From Cyclobacteriaceae bacterium (GTDB lineage: Bacteria; Bacteroidota; Bacteroidia; Cytophagales; Cyclobacteriaceae): a DNA stretch of 38,708 bases. Location of the stretch: positions 1 through 38,708 of the forward strand of contig JALHRJ010000041.1 in the NCBI GenBank assembly GCA_022841475.1, written 5' to 3'. The first letter of the stretch is position 1. Each line of letters starts with the position of its first letter. A model generated the notes under the pieces. That model worked only from the letters and a program-made list of their open reading frames with translations, was not told where the DNA came from and did not search any database. Shown piece after piece: positions 1 to 8,468 of the stretch. The translations under genes and the position numbers were made by a program.

Positions 1-52
1 GCTACCAGGTTAATCAGGTGCGTGGGCTTTGGCGAATTGGTTTTAAGCAAAA

Positions 53-2527
53 TTAATTTCCGCAAAAATCCTCCGTCATTCCAATTGGGGCCCCCGGAGG
101 TGCCTCCAATAAATTCTCTTGCTTAAACTCATCAGGGTTTTGCTGAAGCTTATTGATCTGTTGCGCGATGTAAGCGTAGTAGGCCCTCCATTCTTCATCC
201 GTAGTAACGCGGCTTTGCAACCAGCTATTCAACTGATCCAGTTTTAATTTGGCAATAGCTTTTGTGGGAGCAGATGCATCTTTGTGTAAAGCGAGTTTGG
301 CCAGGTTTGTGAACAACGCATAACTCGTGCTCATTTGAATGGCTCCTTCATAGCCATTGCGCACCGGTGATTTAAAGGTGGCGATAATCAATTTATCAAT
401 CACACTTGCCAGACTTGGTAGCCGGGCATCTCTTGAATGATGTTCAAACAACCGGTTTGCACGGGCCGGATACAAAATCAAACTGAATGTTAAATCTGAA
501 GCTGTTTCTGCTGCCGACAAAGGATCAAACGTAAGATCGGTTTTACCCTTCATCAATTCACGGTGGCGATCATATCCTAAAGGACGAGGCGGAATCTGCT
601 TAAGTAAACTCTCGGGCAGCGCCAATGCCGAAGGCTGAACCGTCTTTAGCAATGATTCTATGGCTTTCAATTCTTGTTGCGGGGTGAGCAGGGAAGTAAC
701 AGGCTGTCCATCGCCCCGTAATGAATATCTGTAATTAAGTCCGCCAACTACTTTGGCTGTTGCTTCCGTTTGGTACCGATGAAAGAAATAAATCGGCACC
801 AATACTTCTTCGAGCATGGCCATTGGCATACCCGGCTTGATATTTCGTTCACCAAAATTCTTCAATGCCAGGGCGCGCACTTCCAACACCCGATCGAGTT
901 CTTCGGCAGGATCTTTACCATTATCCCACAAATGTGCATACGGATGAGCGCCACCGACAGGCCGTGCATCCTGATCTGATAAAAATGTTAATCCCGCTTT
1001 GAGTGAATTCTGAACAATCTCATTCAACTCCTTATCCTCATCTGTTCCCTCAGGGAAATGCTGATACCCATAGGTAACTACAACTTTATCAAAAGCACCA
1101 ATCTTATCATCATAGGCGGCACTAAGATCAATTTTTCCATCTTTAATATTGGCAATCGGATGGGGATAGTCCATCACGGAGGCAAGGTTTTCCGCACTTG
1201 ACGAATAAGCATGCGCAATACCGATGGTGTGGCCAACTTCATGCGCAGCAAGTTGTCTTAACCGTGCAAGTGCCATTTTTTCCATTTCGGTGGATACCGG
1301 TTTGCCATCCTCATAAGGAGCTAACAATCCTTCAGCAATTAAAAAATCCTGTCGTACCCGAAGCGATCCTAAATTAACATGACCTTTAATGATTTCGCCC
1401 GTGCGTGGATCAGTAACCGATGACCCATACGACCAACCCCGGGTTGAGCGATGTACCCAATTAATCAAATTATATCGAACATCCATTGGGTCTGCATCTT
1501 CCGGAAGAACCTCCACCCTGAAAGCATCTTTATACCCGGCCGCTTCAAAAGCCTGGTTCCACCATCGTGCACCATCCATCAATGCAGAGCGTATTGGCTC
1601 CGGTGCACCGGGATCCATATAATAAACAATGGGTTCCACCGCTTCACTAACAGCAGCACGCGGATCCTTTTTCTCCAACCGATGGCGGGTTATAAATCGC
1701 TTTTCAATAGGTTCACTAATGGGTGTCGCATAATCGTAATAGGAGATACTGAAATAGCCTGCCCTCGGATCAAACTTGCGTGGCTTGTAGTTGGAGTCTG
1801 GCAATTGAACGAACGAATGATGTTCGCGCACGGTGACACTTGTTGGGGTTGGTGTTACACTTCGAATATAGCCACCCATTGGCTGACCTGTAAACGTGAG
1901 TGTAACTTCAAATTCAGTGTTCTGCGGAAAACTTTTTGTCCTTGGCAAATAAAAGGCAGACCGCGATTTATCAAGTGAATACGTTCCTTGTTGCGAACTG
2001 CGAAGTCGCCCAATAACATCATGAACATCTTGCAATAGAAAATCAGAGGCGTCCACTAAAACACGTCCACCTTCCTCGGCCACAATAGTGAATCCCCACA
2101 ATACGGATTGCGCAAAAGCTTCTTCCACGGCTTTCTTCTCAGCCGCATTGCTTGAAATAGCCCGATAGGAATAATTCAATTCGGTGAGCAAAACTTTTGG
2201 TCCCCTGCGATCAAACTTAACCACACGCTCGCGGCCCAACTGGTTGCGATCTAAACCGATATCATTAGAACCAATTCCTGCCGTCAATGACTCAACATAT
2301 AAAAACTCGGTATTGAACTTATCTATGATTAACAAAACTTTATCCTGCTTTTCATCATAATAAAATTCAAAGTAGCCTGAATATTTTTTCATGCCAGCCA
2401 CCTTTGCATCAATTGTTGATGTAGCTTGAGGTTGAGCCTGTGGGGTGGCCGTGGGTTGTTCTTTTTTCTTTTGCCCATAAGAAACTCCGCTTAGCAAAAG
2501 CACGAAAATTACAATACTTCTTTTCAT
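53..2527 (-). CDS. Secreted zinc metalloprotease, DUF5117/DUF4953 family
   Basis: An 824-residue exported zinc-dependent peptidase-like protein. Residues 1-18 form a signal peptide ending in SYGQ, followed by a Gln/Pro/Thr-rich linker. An N-terminal region resembling DUF5118/DUF5117 (about residues 35-290) is followed by a metzincin-like catalytic region. The zinc motif HEVGHTIGIAH lies at about residues 429-439 (HExxHxxGxxH), with a Met-containing turn shortly after (SVMDYPHP). The length fits this Bacteroidota family (about 780-850 residues). Substrate is unknown; a periplasmic or surface location is inferred from the signal peptide. It is transcribed away from the sigma-factor operon, with a 227-bp gap between start codons. 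The gene is complete, ending 52 bp from the window edge. Family assignment is confident; activity is inferred from intact zinc ligands. Confidence 0.9.
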   Translation of the reverse strand: MKRSIVIFVLLLSGVSYGQKKKEQPTATPQAQPQATSTIDAKVAGMKKYSGYFEFYYDEKQDKVLLIIDKFNTEFLYVESLTAGIGSNDIGLDRNQLGRERVVKFDRRGPKVLLTELNYSYRAISSNAAEKKAVEEAFAQSVLWGFTIVAEEGGRVLVDASDFLLQDVHDVIGRLRSSQQGTYSLDKSRSAFYLPRTKSFPQNTEFEVTLTFTGQPMGGYIRSVTPTPTSVTVREHHSFVQLPDSNYKPRKFDPRAGYFSISYYDYATPISEPIEKRFITRHRLEKKDPRAAVSEAVEPIVYYMDPGAPEPIRSALMDGARWWNQAFEAAGYKDAFRVEVLPEDADPMDVRYNLINWVHRSTRGWSYGSSVTDPRTGEIIKGHVNLGSLRVRQDFLIAEGLLAPYEDGKPVSTEMEKMALARLRQLAAHEVGHTIGIAHAYSSSAENLASVMDYPHPIANIKDGKIDLSAAYDDKIGAFDKVVVTYGYQHFPEGTDEDKELNEIVQNSLKAGLTFLSDQDARPVGGAHPYAHLWDNGKDPAEELDRVLEVRALALKNFGERNIKPGMPMAMLEEVLVPIYFFHRYQTEATAKVVGGLNYRYSLRGDGQPVTSLLTPQQELKAIESLLKTVQPSALALPESLLKQIPPRPLGYDRHRELMKGKTDLTFDPLSAAETASDLTFSLILYPARANRLFEHHSRDARLPSLASVIDKLIIATFKSPVRNGYEGAIQMSTSYALFTNLAKLALHKDASAPTKAIAKLKLDQLNSWLQSRVTTDEEWRAYYAYIAQQINKLQQNPDEFKQENLLEAPPGAPIGMTEDFCGN

Positions 2528-2754
2528 GAATGATTAATGTTTAGCCTTAGCGGGAAAGCTAACCAATAAAAAAAGTCATTGCAACCTGATGAAACTGAAG
2601 ATCAGGGATTTTATGTCAACGGCAGCCATTCCACAACTCGTAATTTGGCCTCGACTGAATTTTCTGATTTCAACTATATGTCAATCCGATGTGTGACTTT
2701 CAAGGAACATTCGGATTATTAAGCTATTATTGGTTGGTCTTAATAAAAAACCGA

Positions 2755-3315
2755 ATGACGGAAGATGAAATCCGTAAGGAACAAGCTATCATAGAGCGAT
2801 CCAAAAAAGACCCGCAAGCTTTTGGAGAACTTTATGAAAAACATTTCGACCGGATTTTCAATTATATTTTACGTCAGACAGACAACGATGAATTAACAGG
2901 CGACCTGTGCTCGCAAACTTTCGTGAACGCTCTCAACAATCTCGGAAAATATGAATTCCGGGGATTTCCTTTCTCTGCCTGGCTTTATAAAATTGCCGGT
3001 AATGAAGTAAATAAACATTATCGCAAAAATAAAGGGAAGAAAATTTTTAGCATTGAAGAACTGAAAGTGCGCGAACTCGTAGAACAAACGACAGACACCT
3101 GGGATGAAGAACTAATCAATCGGGTAATTAGGTATATGAATGAATTGCCCACGGACATGATACAAGTGCTCGAGTTGCGTTTTTTTGAAGACAAAGATTT
3201 TAAGGAAATTGCTTTTATACTGGACATGACTGAAAGTGGAGCAAAAATGCGCACCTACCGGGCGCTGGATAAATTGAGAACAAATTTTAATCTTAAGGTA
3301 AAGTACGATGGGTAA
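2755..3315 (+). CDS. RNA polymerase sigma-70 family (ECF-like) factor
   Basis: A 186-residue sigma factor. Region 2 is seen in FGELYEKHFDRIFNYIL and SAWLYKIAGNEVNKHYRK, and region 4 in VLELRFFEDKDFKEIAFIL followed by ESGAKMRTYRALDKLR, the helix-turn-helix that reads the -35 element. It would direct RNA polymerase to a specific promoter set. The frame is open back to an ATG at 2689, but the first 22 codons there do not look like sigma factor sequence, so I start at the ATG at 2755 (MTEDEIRKE). The stop overlaps the next start (ATGGGTAA), implying translational coupling with the small membrane protein and then the TonB-like gene. No classical anti-sigma factor follows; the 84-residue membrane protein could play that part, but nothing in it proves this. 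Confidence 0.9.
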   Translation: MTEDEIRKEQAIIERSKKDPQAFGELYEKHFDRIFNYILRQTDNDELTGDLCSQTFVNALNNLGKYEFRGFPFSAWLYKIAGNEVNKHYRKNKGKKIFSIEELKVRELVEQTTDTWDEELINRVIRYMNELPTDMIQVLELRFFEDKDFKEIAFILDMTESGAKMRTYRALDKLRTNFNLKVKYDG

Positions 3316-3562
3316 GCACGAAATCCGGTTGCGCAGACAACGCATGGCGGCTCGCGGAAGCGATCGGTTCCGGAATTATAGTGCCGTTATGAAACAGCAT
3401 GGCGAAGGGAAACGAATCAAACTGATCACACGCATCTTTACGTTTATATTTTTGATCATTGCACTGATCCTCGTCTTTGTTGTTGTTTCACGCTGGGAGA
3501 AAAAGCAAACTGGCTCAGAACAAAAAACTTCTCAGATAGAAATTGTGCAAACTGCTTCGTGA
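3308..3562 (+). CDS. Small single-span membrane protein after sigma factor
   Basis: An 84-residue protein with an Arg/Lys-rich N-terminus (about residues 1-40), one transmembrane segment at about 44-62 (FTFIFLIIALILVFVVVS) and a short polar tail. The positive-inside rule places the N-terminus in the cytoplasm. It overlaps the sigma gene by 8 bp and runs into the TonB-like frame, so the three genes form one operon. No enzymatic motif is visible. It may be a partner or membrane anchor for the sigma factor, but this rests only on gene order. Function unknown. Confidence 0.7.
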   Translation: MGKHEIRLRRQRMAARGSDRFRNYSAVMKQHGEGKRIKLITRIFTFIFLIIALILVFVVVSRWEKKQTGSEQKTSQIEIVQTAS

Positions 3563-3609
3563 CTAAGTCGTTGATGTCGGATTACGTAAGTAACCAAAAC
3601 ACATCATCT

Positions 3610-4278
3610 ATGGAAGCAAAGAAAAATTCTACCCATGATTTGCATCGGCAATCAGTAAAGTTCTTTTTTATCGGCCTGTGTATAAGTGTTACACTAGTCA
3701 TCACCGCTTTTGAATGGACTACAATAAAAAAGAAAGCGCCCCTGCCAACAGCCGATCCTTTTGAAGAACCATTATTTAGTGTTAAGGCTACGGTGCATGA
3801 AAGTGAAAAACCACCCACTCCGCCAAAACCATTACTTACCAAGAGTATTCCGTCTGTATCACTTACTGAATTTAATACGGAGAATGTTGACAAACCCGTT
3901 GAGCCTGGTATAAATACCGAAATCAATGACAACCCTTATGTTGATTTGCCAATCGAAGAAATAGAAGACCTTATTCTCTTTCCGGAAGTTCAGGCTATGC
4001 CCATTGGTGGCTATGAATCATTTTACGATCAGCTTTCGAAATCACTCAAATACCCAAAACAAGCCCAACGAAATCAGATAACCGGAAAAGTATTTGTTGA
4101 GTTTATTGTCGATAAAACCGGAGCGGTTAGCAACCTGAAAATTTTAAAGGGAATTGGCGGTGGTTGCGATGAAGAAGCGTTGCGTGTTTTGGTGAAAACC
4201 CGCTGGGAGCCGGGTCGGCAGCGCGGCAAGCCGGTTAAAACCAGAATGGCAATGCCTATTAATTTTACACTGCGATAA
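3610..4278 (+). CDS. Energy transducer TonB family protein
   Basis: A 222-residue TonB-type protein that links proton motive force at the inner membrane to outer-membrane transporters. A short cytoplasmic stretch (MEAKKNSTHDLHRQS) precedes one membrane segment at about residues 18-36. A Pro-rich periplasmic spacer (EKPPTPPKP) follows, then a TonB_C domain: YPKQAQRNQITGKVFVEF, then DEEALRVLVKTRWEPG and a final strand ending PINFTLR. The frame is open from a GTG at 3559 overlapping the previous stop, but the N-terminus from the ATG at 3610 matches the family pattern, so I use that. The spacer is short, which may indicate a partner other than a classical TonB-dependent receptor. No exbB/exbD is nearby. 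Confidence 0.88.
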   Translation: MEAKKNSTHDLHRQSVKFFFIGLCISVTLVITAFEWTTIKKKAPLPTADPFEEPLFSVKATVHESEKPPTPPKPLLTKSIPSVSLTEFNTENVDKPVEPGINTEINDNPYVDLPIEEIEDLILFPEVQAMPIGGYESFYDQLSKSLKYPKQAQRNQITGKVFVEFIVDKTGAVSNLKILKGIGGGCDEEALRVLVKTRWEPGRQRGKPVKTRMAMPINFTLR

Positions 4279-4310
4279 ATCATTACTCCTGATTACAGAA
4301 AGTACAATTC

Positions 4311-4341
4311 TTTGGTGAAAATCATTATTTAATTACCTTTG
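4311..4341 (+). promoter_or_regulatory. Bacteroidota sigma-A promoter of tRNA-Arg
   Basis: A textbook Bacteroidota promoter: a -33 TTTG at 4311-4314, a 19-bp spacer, and a -7 TACCTTTG (TAnnTTTG) at 4334-4341. The mature tRNA begins 12 bp downstream at 4353, so transcription would start a few bases before it. Seen directly; promoter activity is inferred from the match to the consensus. Confidence 0.8.
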
Positions 4342-4352
4342 CAGACTATTTT

Positions 4353-4426
4353 GGGCCTGTAGCTTAACTGAATAGAGTATCTGACTACGGATCAGAAGGT
4401 TGGGGGTTTGAATCCCTCCAGGCTCA
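4353..4426 (+). tRNA. tRNA-Arg (anticodon ACG)
   Basis: A 74-nt cloverleaf. The acceptor stem GGGCCTG pairs with CAGGCTC with one G-U wobble, and the discriminator is A. The anticodon stem TCTGA pairs with TCAGA around the loop CTACGGA, giving anticodon ACG (read as ICG after deamination). The T-arm contains GGTTTGAATCC. The 3' CCA is not encoded and must be added by CCA-adding enzyme. A promoter lies just upstream and an intrinsic terminator just downstream, so it is a single-gene transcription unit. Confidence 0.95.
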
Positions 4427-4436
4427 CTTTTTAAAT

Positions 4437-4467
4437 CCTAACTCAAATTGATTGGGTTAGGTTTTTT
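4437..4467 (+). terminator. Rho-independent terminator after tRNA-Arg
   Basis: A 10-bp stem, CCTAACTCAA (4437-4446) with TTGGGTTAGG (4452-4461) including one G-U pair. The loop is ATTGA and a run of six T residues follows at 4462-4467. This is the clearest intrinsic terminator in the window. Confidence 0.9.
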
Positions 4468-4522
4468 ATTTCAAGTAGAAATAATAACCAGTTTTTAACC
4501 GTTAGTAAGCAAAACCGGTCGA

Positions 4523-5275
4523 ATGAAAAAAATCCTCAGCACTCTCCTATTAGCATTATTAGCATCTTATTCGTATGGGCAATATGAAACCGTAAAGAAG
4601 ACCGTACGGCCAAGCATTCCCGGTTCTTTTATTGTCGACTTAGGAGTAAATAGTGCAATTGGCGAACCCCCTAAATGGAATCAGGGATTTTGGGGTTCCC
4701 GAACCGTAAATTTTTATTATCAATATTCTTTTCGGATTGCCAAGTCCAATTTTAGCTTCAATCCGGGCTTGGGTTTGAGTTTAGAGCGGTGGAAATTTAC
4801 GAATGGTGCCACTTTGTATGATACGCTGGAACTGGTGAGTTTCCCCAACGGGGCCGTTTCACCTAACCAGGTTGAGCAATATAATCTTGTTAGTGCTGGA
4901 TCGATTTATCCTAAAAATGCCAATAAGTCGATGTTGGTCGCTAATTATTTCGAGATACCGGTTGAGTTTCGGTTCGATACCAACCCCGAAGATCCTGGCC
5001 GCAGTTTTAATGTTTCAATGGGCGGACGAGTGGGATTTCTTTATGATGCCTTTACCAAAGTGAAATACCGTGACCTTGGAGAGGATATTAAAGTCAAAAA
5101 CAAAATGAACCATGGCCTTTCAACGATTCGCTATGGAGTTTATTCGCGTGTAGGAGTTGGTGGATTTAACCTATTCTTTTATTACAACCTTTCTGACATG
5201 TTTGAAAAAGAAAAAGGTCCGTCCGGCAAAGACTTCAACTCATTTACAACCGGTATTTCTATCAGCGGGTTTTAA
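4523..5275 (+). CDS. Outer-membrane beta-barrel protein, PorT-like
   Basis: A 250-residue exported protein with signal peptide MKKILSTLLLALLASYSYGQ and alternating hydrophobic/polar strands typical of a small beta-barrel. Examples are RTVNFYYQYSFRIA, FSFNPGLGLSLERWKF, ANYFEIPVEFRF and FNLFFYYNLSDMF. It ends in phenylalanine (SISGF), the usual C-terminal barrel insertion signal. It resembles the outer-membrane beta-barrel/PorT group of Bacteroidota. Ligand and role are unknown. Its TAA stop overlaps the stop of the convergent crotonase gene by 4 bp (TTAA). Barrel fold is inferred from pattern, not homology search. Confidence 0.8.
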   Translation: MKKILSTLLLALLASYSYGQYETVKKTVRPSIPGSFIVDLGVNSAIGEPPKWNQGFWGSRTVNFYYQYSFRIAKSNFSFNPGLGLSLERWKFTNGATLYDTLELVSFPNGAVSPNQVEQYNLVSAGSIYPKNANKSMLVANYFEIPVEFRFDTNPEDPGRSFNVSMGGRVGFLYDAFTKVKYRDLGEDIKVKNKMNHGLSTIRYGVYSRVGVGGFNLFFYYNLSDMFEKEKGPSGKDFNSFTTGISISGF

Positions 5276-6054
5276 TTCCCTTTAAATGCTGGTTTTCTTT
5301 TTTCAAGGAAGGCAGCAACTCCTTCTTTATAATCATGTGTTGATCCGGCTATCTCCTGACAATATGTTTCGTACTCTAAAATCTCATCCAGGTTTGATGT
5401 GGCGGATTTTGTGAGCATTTTCTTAATGAGACCAATCGATTTTGTTGGTGCCTGAGAAAAATAGTCAGTGTATTCTTTTACTGTAGCATCCAGTTGATCG
5501 GCAGCCACTACTTTATTAACTAATCCAAGTTGTAATGCTTCAGCTGCTTTTACCCGGCTTCCCATCGAACATAATTCAAATGCTTTGGCCATTCCCACTA
5601 AGCGTGGTAAGAAAAAAGCAGATCCTGAATCTGGCACTAATCCAATATTAATAAACACTTCAATAAGTGTTGCTTCTTCTGAAGCGATAATCATGTCGCA
5701 AGCAAGTGCCAACGAACACCCGGCTCCGGCAGCTACACCATTGAGCCTGCACAAGATAGGTTTAGGCAGCGTGCGCATGGCGCGAATAATTGGATTATAT
5801 CTTTTCTGAAGCGAATCCATAAACGAACGCTTCTCCTGACCTGACGCTGCTTTCAAATCCTGACCGGAACAGAATGCTTTACCTGCACCAGTAAGCACAA
5901 CCACACGAACCTGATCATCTTTGGCTACCGCCTTCCAGGCATCTTGTAACTCATAGGTAATTCCATCATTCAAGGCGTTATAAACTTCCGGACGGTTTAA
6001 GGTGATTGTTGCCACACCTCCGGCCACTTCATAGGTAATGAATTTGAAATCCAT
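5272..6054 (-). CDS. paaG: Enoyl-CoA hydratase/isomerase family protein, PaaG-like
   Basis: A 260-residue crotonase-fold enzyme. The N-terminal strand VATITLNRPEVYNALN, the oxyanion-hole segments FCSGQDLKAA and NGVAAGAGCSLALACD, and the motif VPDSGSAFFLPRLVG match 2-(1,2-epoxy-1,2-dihydrophenyl)acetyl-CoA isomerase (PaaG) better than plain enoyl-CoA hydratases. The Asp of PDSG sits where PaaG has its catalytic Asp. In phenylacetate degradation PaaG converts the epoxide to the oxepin, but no other paa genes are visible here. A general fatty acyl-CoA isomerase role is therefore possible. It lies 10 bp downstream of the PAP2-like gene and probably belongs to the rpoN transcription unit. Confidence 0.8.
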   Translation of the reverse strand: MDFKFITYEVAGGVATITLNRPEVYNALNDGITYELQDAWKAVAKDDQVRVVVLTGAGKAFCSGQDLKAASGQEKRSFMDSLQKRYNPIIRAMRTLPKPILCRLNGVAAGAGCSLALACDMIIASEEATLIEVFINIGLVPDSGSAFFLPRLVGMAKAFELCSMGSRVKAAEALQLGLVNKVVAADQLDATVKEYTDYFSQAPTKSIGLIKKMLTKSATSNLDEILEYETYCQEIAGSTHDYKEGVAAFLEKRKPAFKGN

Positions 6055-6064
6055 AAATAGTTAA

Positions 6065-6685
6065 TTACTGTTGAAAAAAGATAATGATTCCAGAAAAACC
6101 AATGAGAAATCCAGTTATACTTCCGACTAAAATCTGGCGAGGCGTATGCGCATGTAAAATCAAACGGGAAGACATTACAGCCCCCGCAGCCACAATAGCA
6201 ATAGCGGTGGGCCACAACAAATAGTTTTGTTCTACAGCTTTATTAAGTGGTAACAAAATTCCTATTCCGCCCCAGATAGCTAAACTATGCACACTGACTT
6301 TTTGAAAAAAAGTTATCAGGGTTGAGACAACCACCATGGCGGCAATAATTAGAATCAGGTTATTAAAGTTTTGGGAAAAGGGCAGCTTATAATAAAACAA
6401 GAATGCCGTTACGACATAAATGAGTGAAATGGCAACAAAAGGAATAATTCTTTCTTTTTGCGCTGTCATGGTGTAGTTCGAAATAGTGCCGAATTGTTTA
6501 AACATCAGAATGTTAACCGCAGGCAACACAAACGTAAAACAAAATACGAATACAAGAATTGAGTTTAATCTGTCCGGAGCTATCATCAGCATAGACGGAA
6601 AATAGTAGCCGAGAATCAACACCAGATAGGATGTGAGTAACAAAGGATGAAATAGAATGGAAATAATTTTAGCTGCTGTTCTCAC
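6065..6685 (-). CDS. PAP2-superfamily membrane protein (divergent)
   Basis: A 206-residue integral membrane protein with about six hydrophobic segments. It keeps a degraded PAP2 pattern: VSVHSLAIWG in place of the PSGH motif and SSRLILHAHTPRQILVG in place of SRxxxxxHxxxDxxxG, with the last Asp replaced by Gln. PAP2 enzymes remove phosphate from lipid phosphates such as undecaprenyl diphosphate. The lost acidic residue and altered PSGH make catalysis uncertain. It starts with GTG inside the rpoN stop (GTGA overlap at 6682-6685), so it is translationally coupled to rpoN. Confidence 0.75.
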   Translation of the reverse strand: MRTAAKIISILFHPLLLTSYLVLILGYYFPSMLMIAPDRLNSILVFVFCFTFVLPAVNILMFKQFGTISNYTMTAQKERIIPFVAISLIYVVTAFLFYYKLPFSQNFNNLILIIAAMVVVSTLITFFQKVSVHSLAIWGGIGILLPLNKAVEQNYLLWPTAIAIVAAGAVMSSRLILHAHTPRQILVGSITGFLIGFSGIIIFFQQ

Positions 6686-8169
6686 CGCATCTCTTTTCTT
6701 AGCCGGGCTACAGGAATGTTTAATTGCTCACGATATTTGGCCACCGTACGTCTTGCAATATTATACCCCTTTTCATTCAGTAAATCTTCCAGCTTATCAT
6801 CCGAAAGTGGTTTCTTTTTATCTTCCAGCTCAATAAGATCTTTGATAATCTGCTTCACCTCCCGGCTACTAACTTCCTCACCGGAGTCAGTAGCAATACC
6901 CTCCGAGAAAAAATACTTGAGCGGGAAAACACCAAAATCTGTTTGCACCGTCTTGCTGCTAGCAACACGACTTACTGTGGAGATGTCCATGTTAATCATC
7001 TGTGCAATATCCTTCAGGATCATCGGCCGAAGCTTAGTCTCATCCCCTTCCTGAAAATAATCATATTGAAAATCGACAATAGCACGCATCGTTCTCAATA
7101 ATGTATGTTGGCGTTGTTTGATGGCATCAATAAACCACTTGGCAGCATCCAACTTTTGTTTCACAAACGAAACTGCCTCTTTCAACTTCTTATCCTTCTT
7201 ATCGCTTTTGTCATACGCCTTAAACATATCCGTGTACGAGCGACTCACCCGTAACTCCGGAGCATTGCGGGAGTTTAGCGCCAGTTCAAGCTTACCGTTG
7301 TTGTTGGTAAGAATAAAATCCGGAATCACATATTGATTTTTAGCCATGCCCGTGTTCAACTCACCTCCGGGTTTAGGATTTAACCGGACAATTAATTCAA
7401 TAGCATCTTTGATGTAGTCTTCATCATCCAGATCAAGCTTCTTAAGAATTTTGGGATAATGTTTCTTGGTAAATTCTTCGTAGCATTCGTTAAGGATTCG
7501 TTTCGCGACAATCACATCTACATCCTGACCATCATCCATTCGCTCCAGTTGCAACAATAAACATTCCTGCAAGTTGCGTGCAGCAATGCCAGCCGGATCA
7601 AAGGATTGTATTCTTCTGAGTAAAGCCTCCACTTCCTCAAGGTTGGTTTCAATGCTTTGTGAAAAGGCGAGATCATTGACGATCGATTCCATGTCTCTGC
7701 GGATATAGCCATCGCCTTCAATACTTCCTATCAACTGCTTGCCAATTGCCTGCATCCGCTCATTCAGACCAATAAACCCTAATTGAGTCATCAGCGTTTC
7801 GTGCAAGGAGGTGCCCATCGGAATTGGCATCTCCCGATCGTCATCATCATCGCCACCATCACCATCCGAATAGGTTTTGTAACTATTATAGTCGTCATCA
7901 CGGAGATAATCCTTGATGTCAATGTCTTCACTTGATGTGTTGGTTTCAGTCTGAGCGCCTTCCACTTCAGGGGCCTCATCACTGGTATTGGTGTCCGGTT
8001 CTTCGTCCTGTTCGCTTTCAGAACCTTCCTCGAGCACCGGGTTAATCTCCAGTTCTTCCTCTATACGGTTCTCCAATTCGGCTGTAGGCACCTGCAGCAA
8101 TTTTATAAATTGAATCTGCTGGGGCGACAGCTTTTGTTGCAGACTTTGATTTAAACTTAGTTTTTGCAT
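6682..8169 (-). CDS. rpoN: RNA polymerase sigma-54 factor RpoN
   Basis: A 495-residue sigma-54. Region I is the Gln/Leu-rich N-terminus (MQKLSLNQSLQQKLSPQQ), which blocks open-complex formation until a AAA+ activator acts. Region II is a long acidic linker with a run of Asp at about residues 90-115. The core-binding and DNA-binding regions follow, and the RpoN box is ARRTVAKYRE near the C-terminus. The frame is open to a TTG at 8193, but the ATG at 8169 gives the family-typical N-terminus. It is followed by the coupled PAP2-like gene and then the crotonase. No enhancer-binding protein is visible in this window. Confidence 0.95.
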   Translation of the reverse strand: MQKLSLNQSLQQKLSPQQIQFIKLLQVPTAELENRIEEELEINPVLEEGSESEQDEEPDTNTSDEAPEVEGAQTETNTSSEDIDIKDYLRDDDYNSYKTYSDGDGGDDDDDREMPIPMGTSLHETLMTQLGFIGLNERMQAIGKQLIGSIEGDGYIRRDMESIVNDLAFSQSIETNLEEVEALLRRIQSFDPAGIAARNLQECLLLQLERMDDGQDVDVIVAKRILNECYEEFTKKHYPKILKKLDLDDEDYIKDAIELIVRLNPKPGGELNTGMAKNQYVIPDFILTNNNGKLELALNSRNAPELRVSRSYTDMFKAYDKSDKKDKKLKEAVSFVKQKLDAAKWFIDAIKQRQHTLLRTMRAIVDFQYDYFQEGDETKLRPMILKDIAQMINMDISTVSRVASSKTVQTDFGVFPLKYFFSEGIATDSGEEVSSREVKQIIKDLIELEDKKKPLSDDKLEDLLNEKGYNIARRTVAKYREQLNIPVARLRKEMR

Positions 8170-8304
8170 GACTTTCGGGGTTAAAGTTACCAATTCATGC
8201 TATCACTAAAAAGAAATATAAATGTGTTGGCCCAAACATCTTTTCCATCCATAGGCTTGTCTCCGGTATTAGGAGTGTCCATTTTACTTAACGAGTCAAT
8301 TTTT

Positions 8305-8433
8305 CACGCTAAGTCGCTAAGAACACAAAGGGAAAGGAAATCAAACAACCTTAGAATCTTTGCGCCTTGCGTGCAATGCATTTTTTGTCGAATATCCGTT
8401 TCGCACACTGGATTTTGATTAAAAAATCAAAAT
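8305..8433. repeat. Palindromic intergenic repeat between rpoN and asnS
   Basis: The roughly 300-bp divergent gap holds an imperfect inverted repeat. CACGCTAAG (8305-8313), followed by a second CGCTAAG and CACAAAG, is mirrored by CTTAG, CTTTG and CCTTGCGTG (ending at 8373). A second perfect hairpin, ATTTTGAT/ATCAAAAT with a TAAAAA loop, sits at 8412-8433, 36 bp before the asnS start. I found no convincing TAnnTTTG promoter for either gene. The first unit resembles short CGCWAAG-rich repeats common in Bacteroidota genomes; the second may sit in the asnS leader. Confidence 0.55.
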
Positions 8434-8468
8434 GACGTTTTTTGCACTCCAAAATTTGACGGCACAGT

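Noticed and set aside
1451..1978. A 175-residue ORF on the plus strand
   Set aside because: It lies wholly inside the metalloprotease gene on the other strand and has no family features.
8197..8418. A 73-residue ORF in the rpoN-asnS gap
   Set aside because: It reads through the palindromic repeat and has no domain or good start context.
8412..8468. T-box or other riboswitch before asnS
   Set aside because: Only one AT-rich hairpin is present; no T-box motif, anticodon-like specifier loop or terminator.
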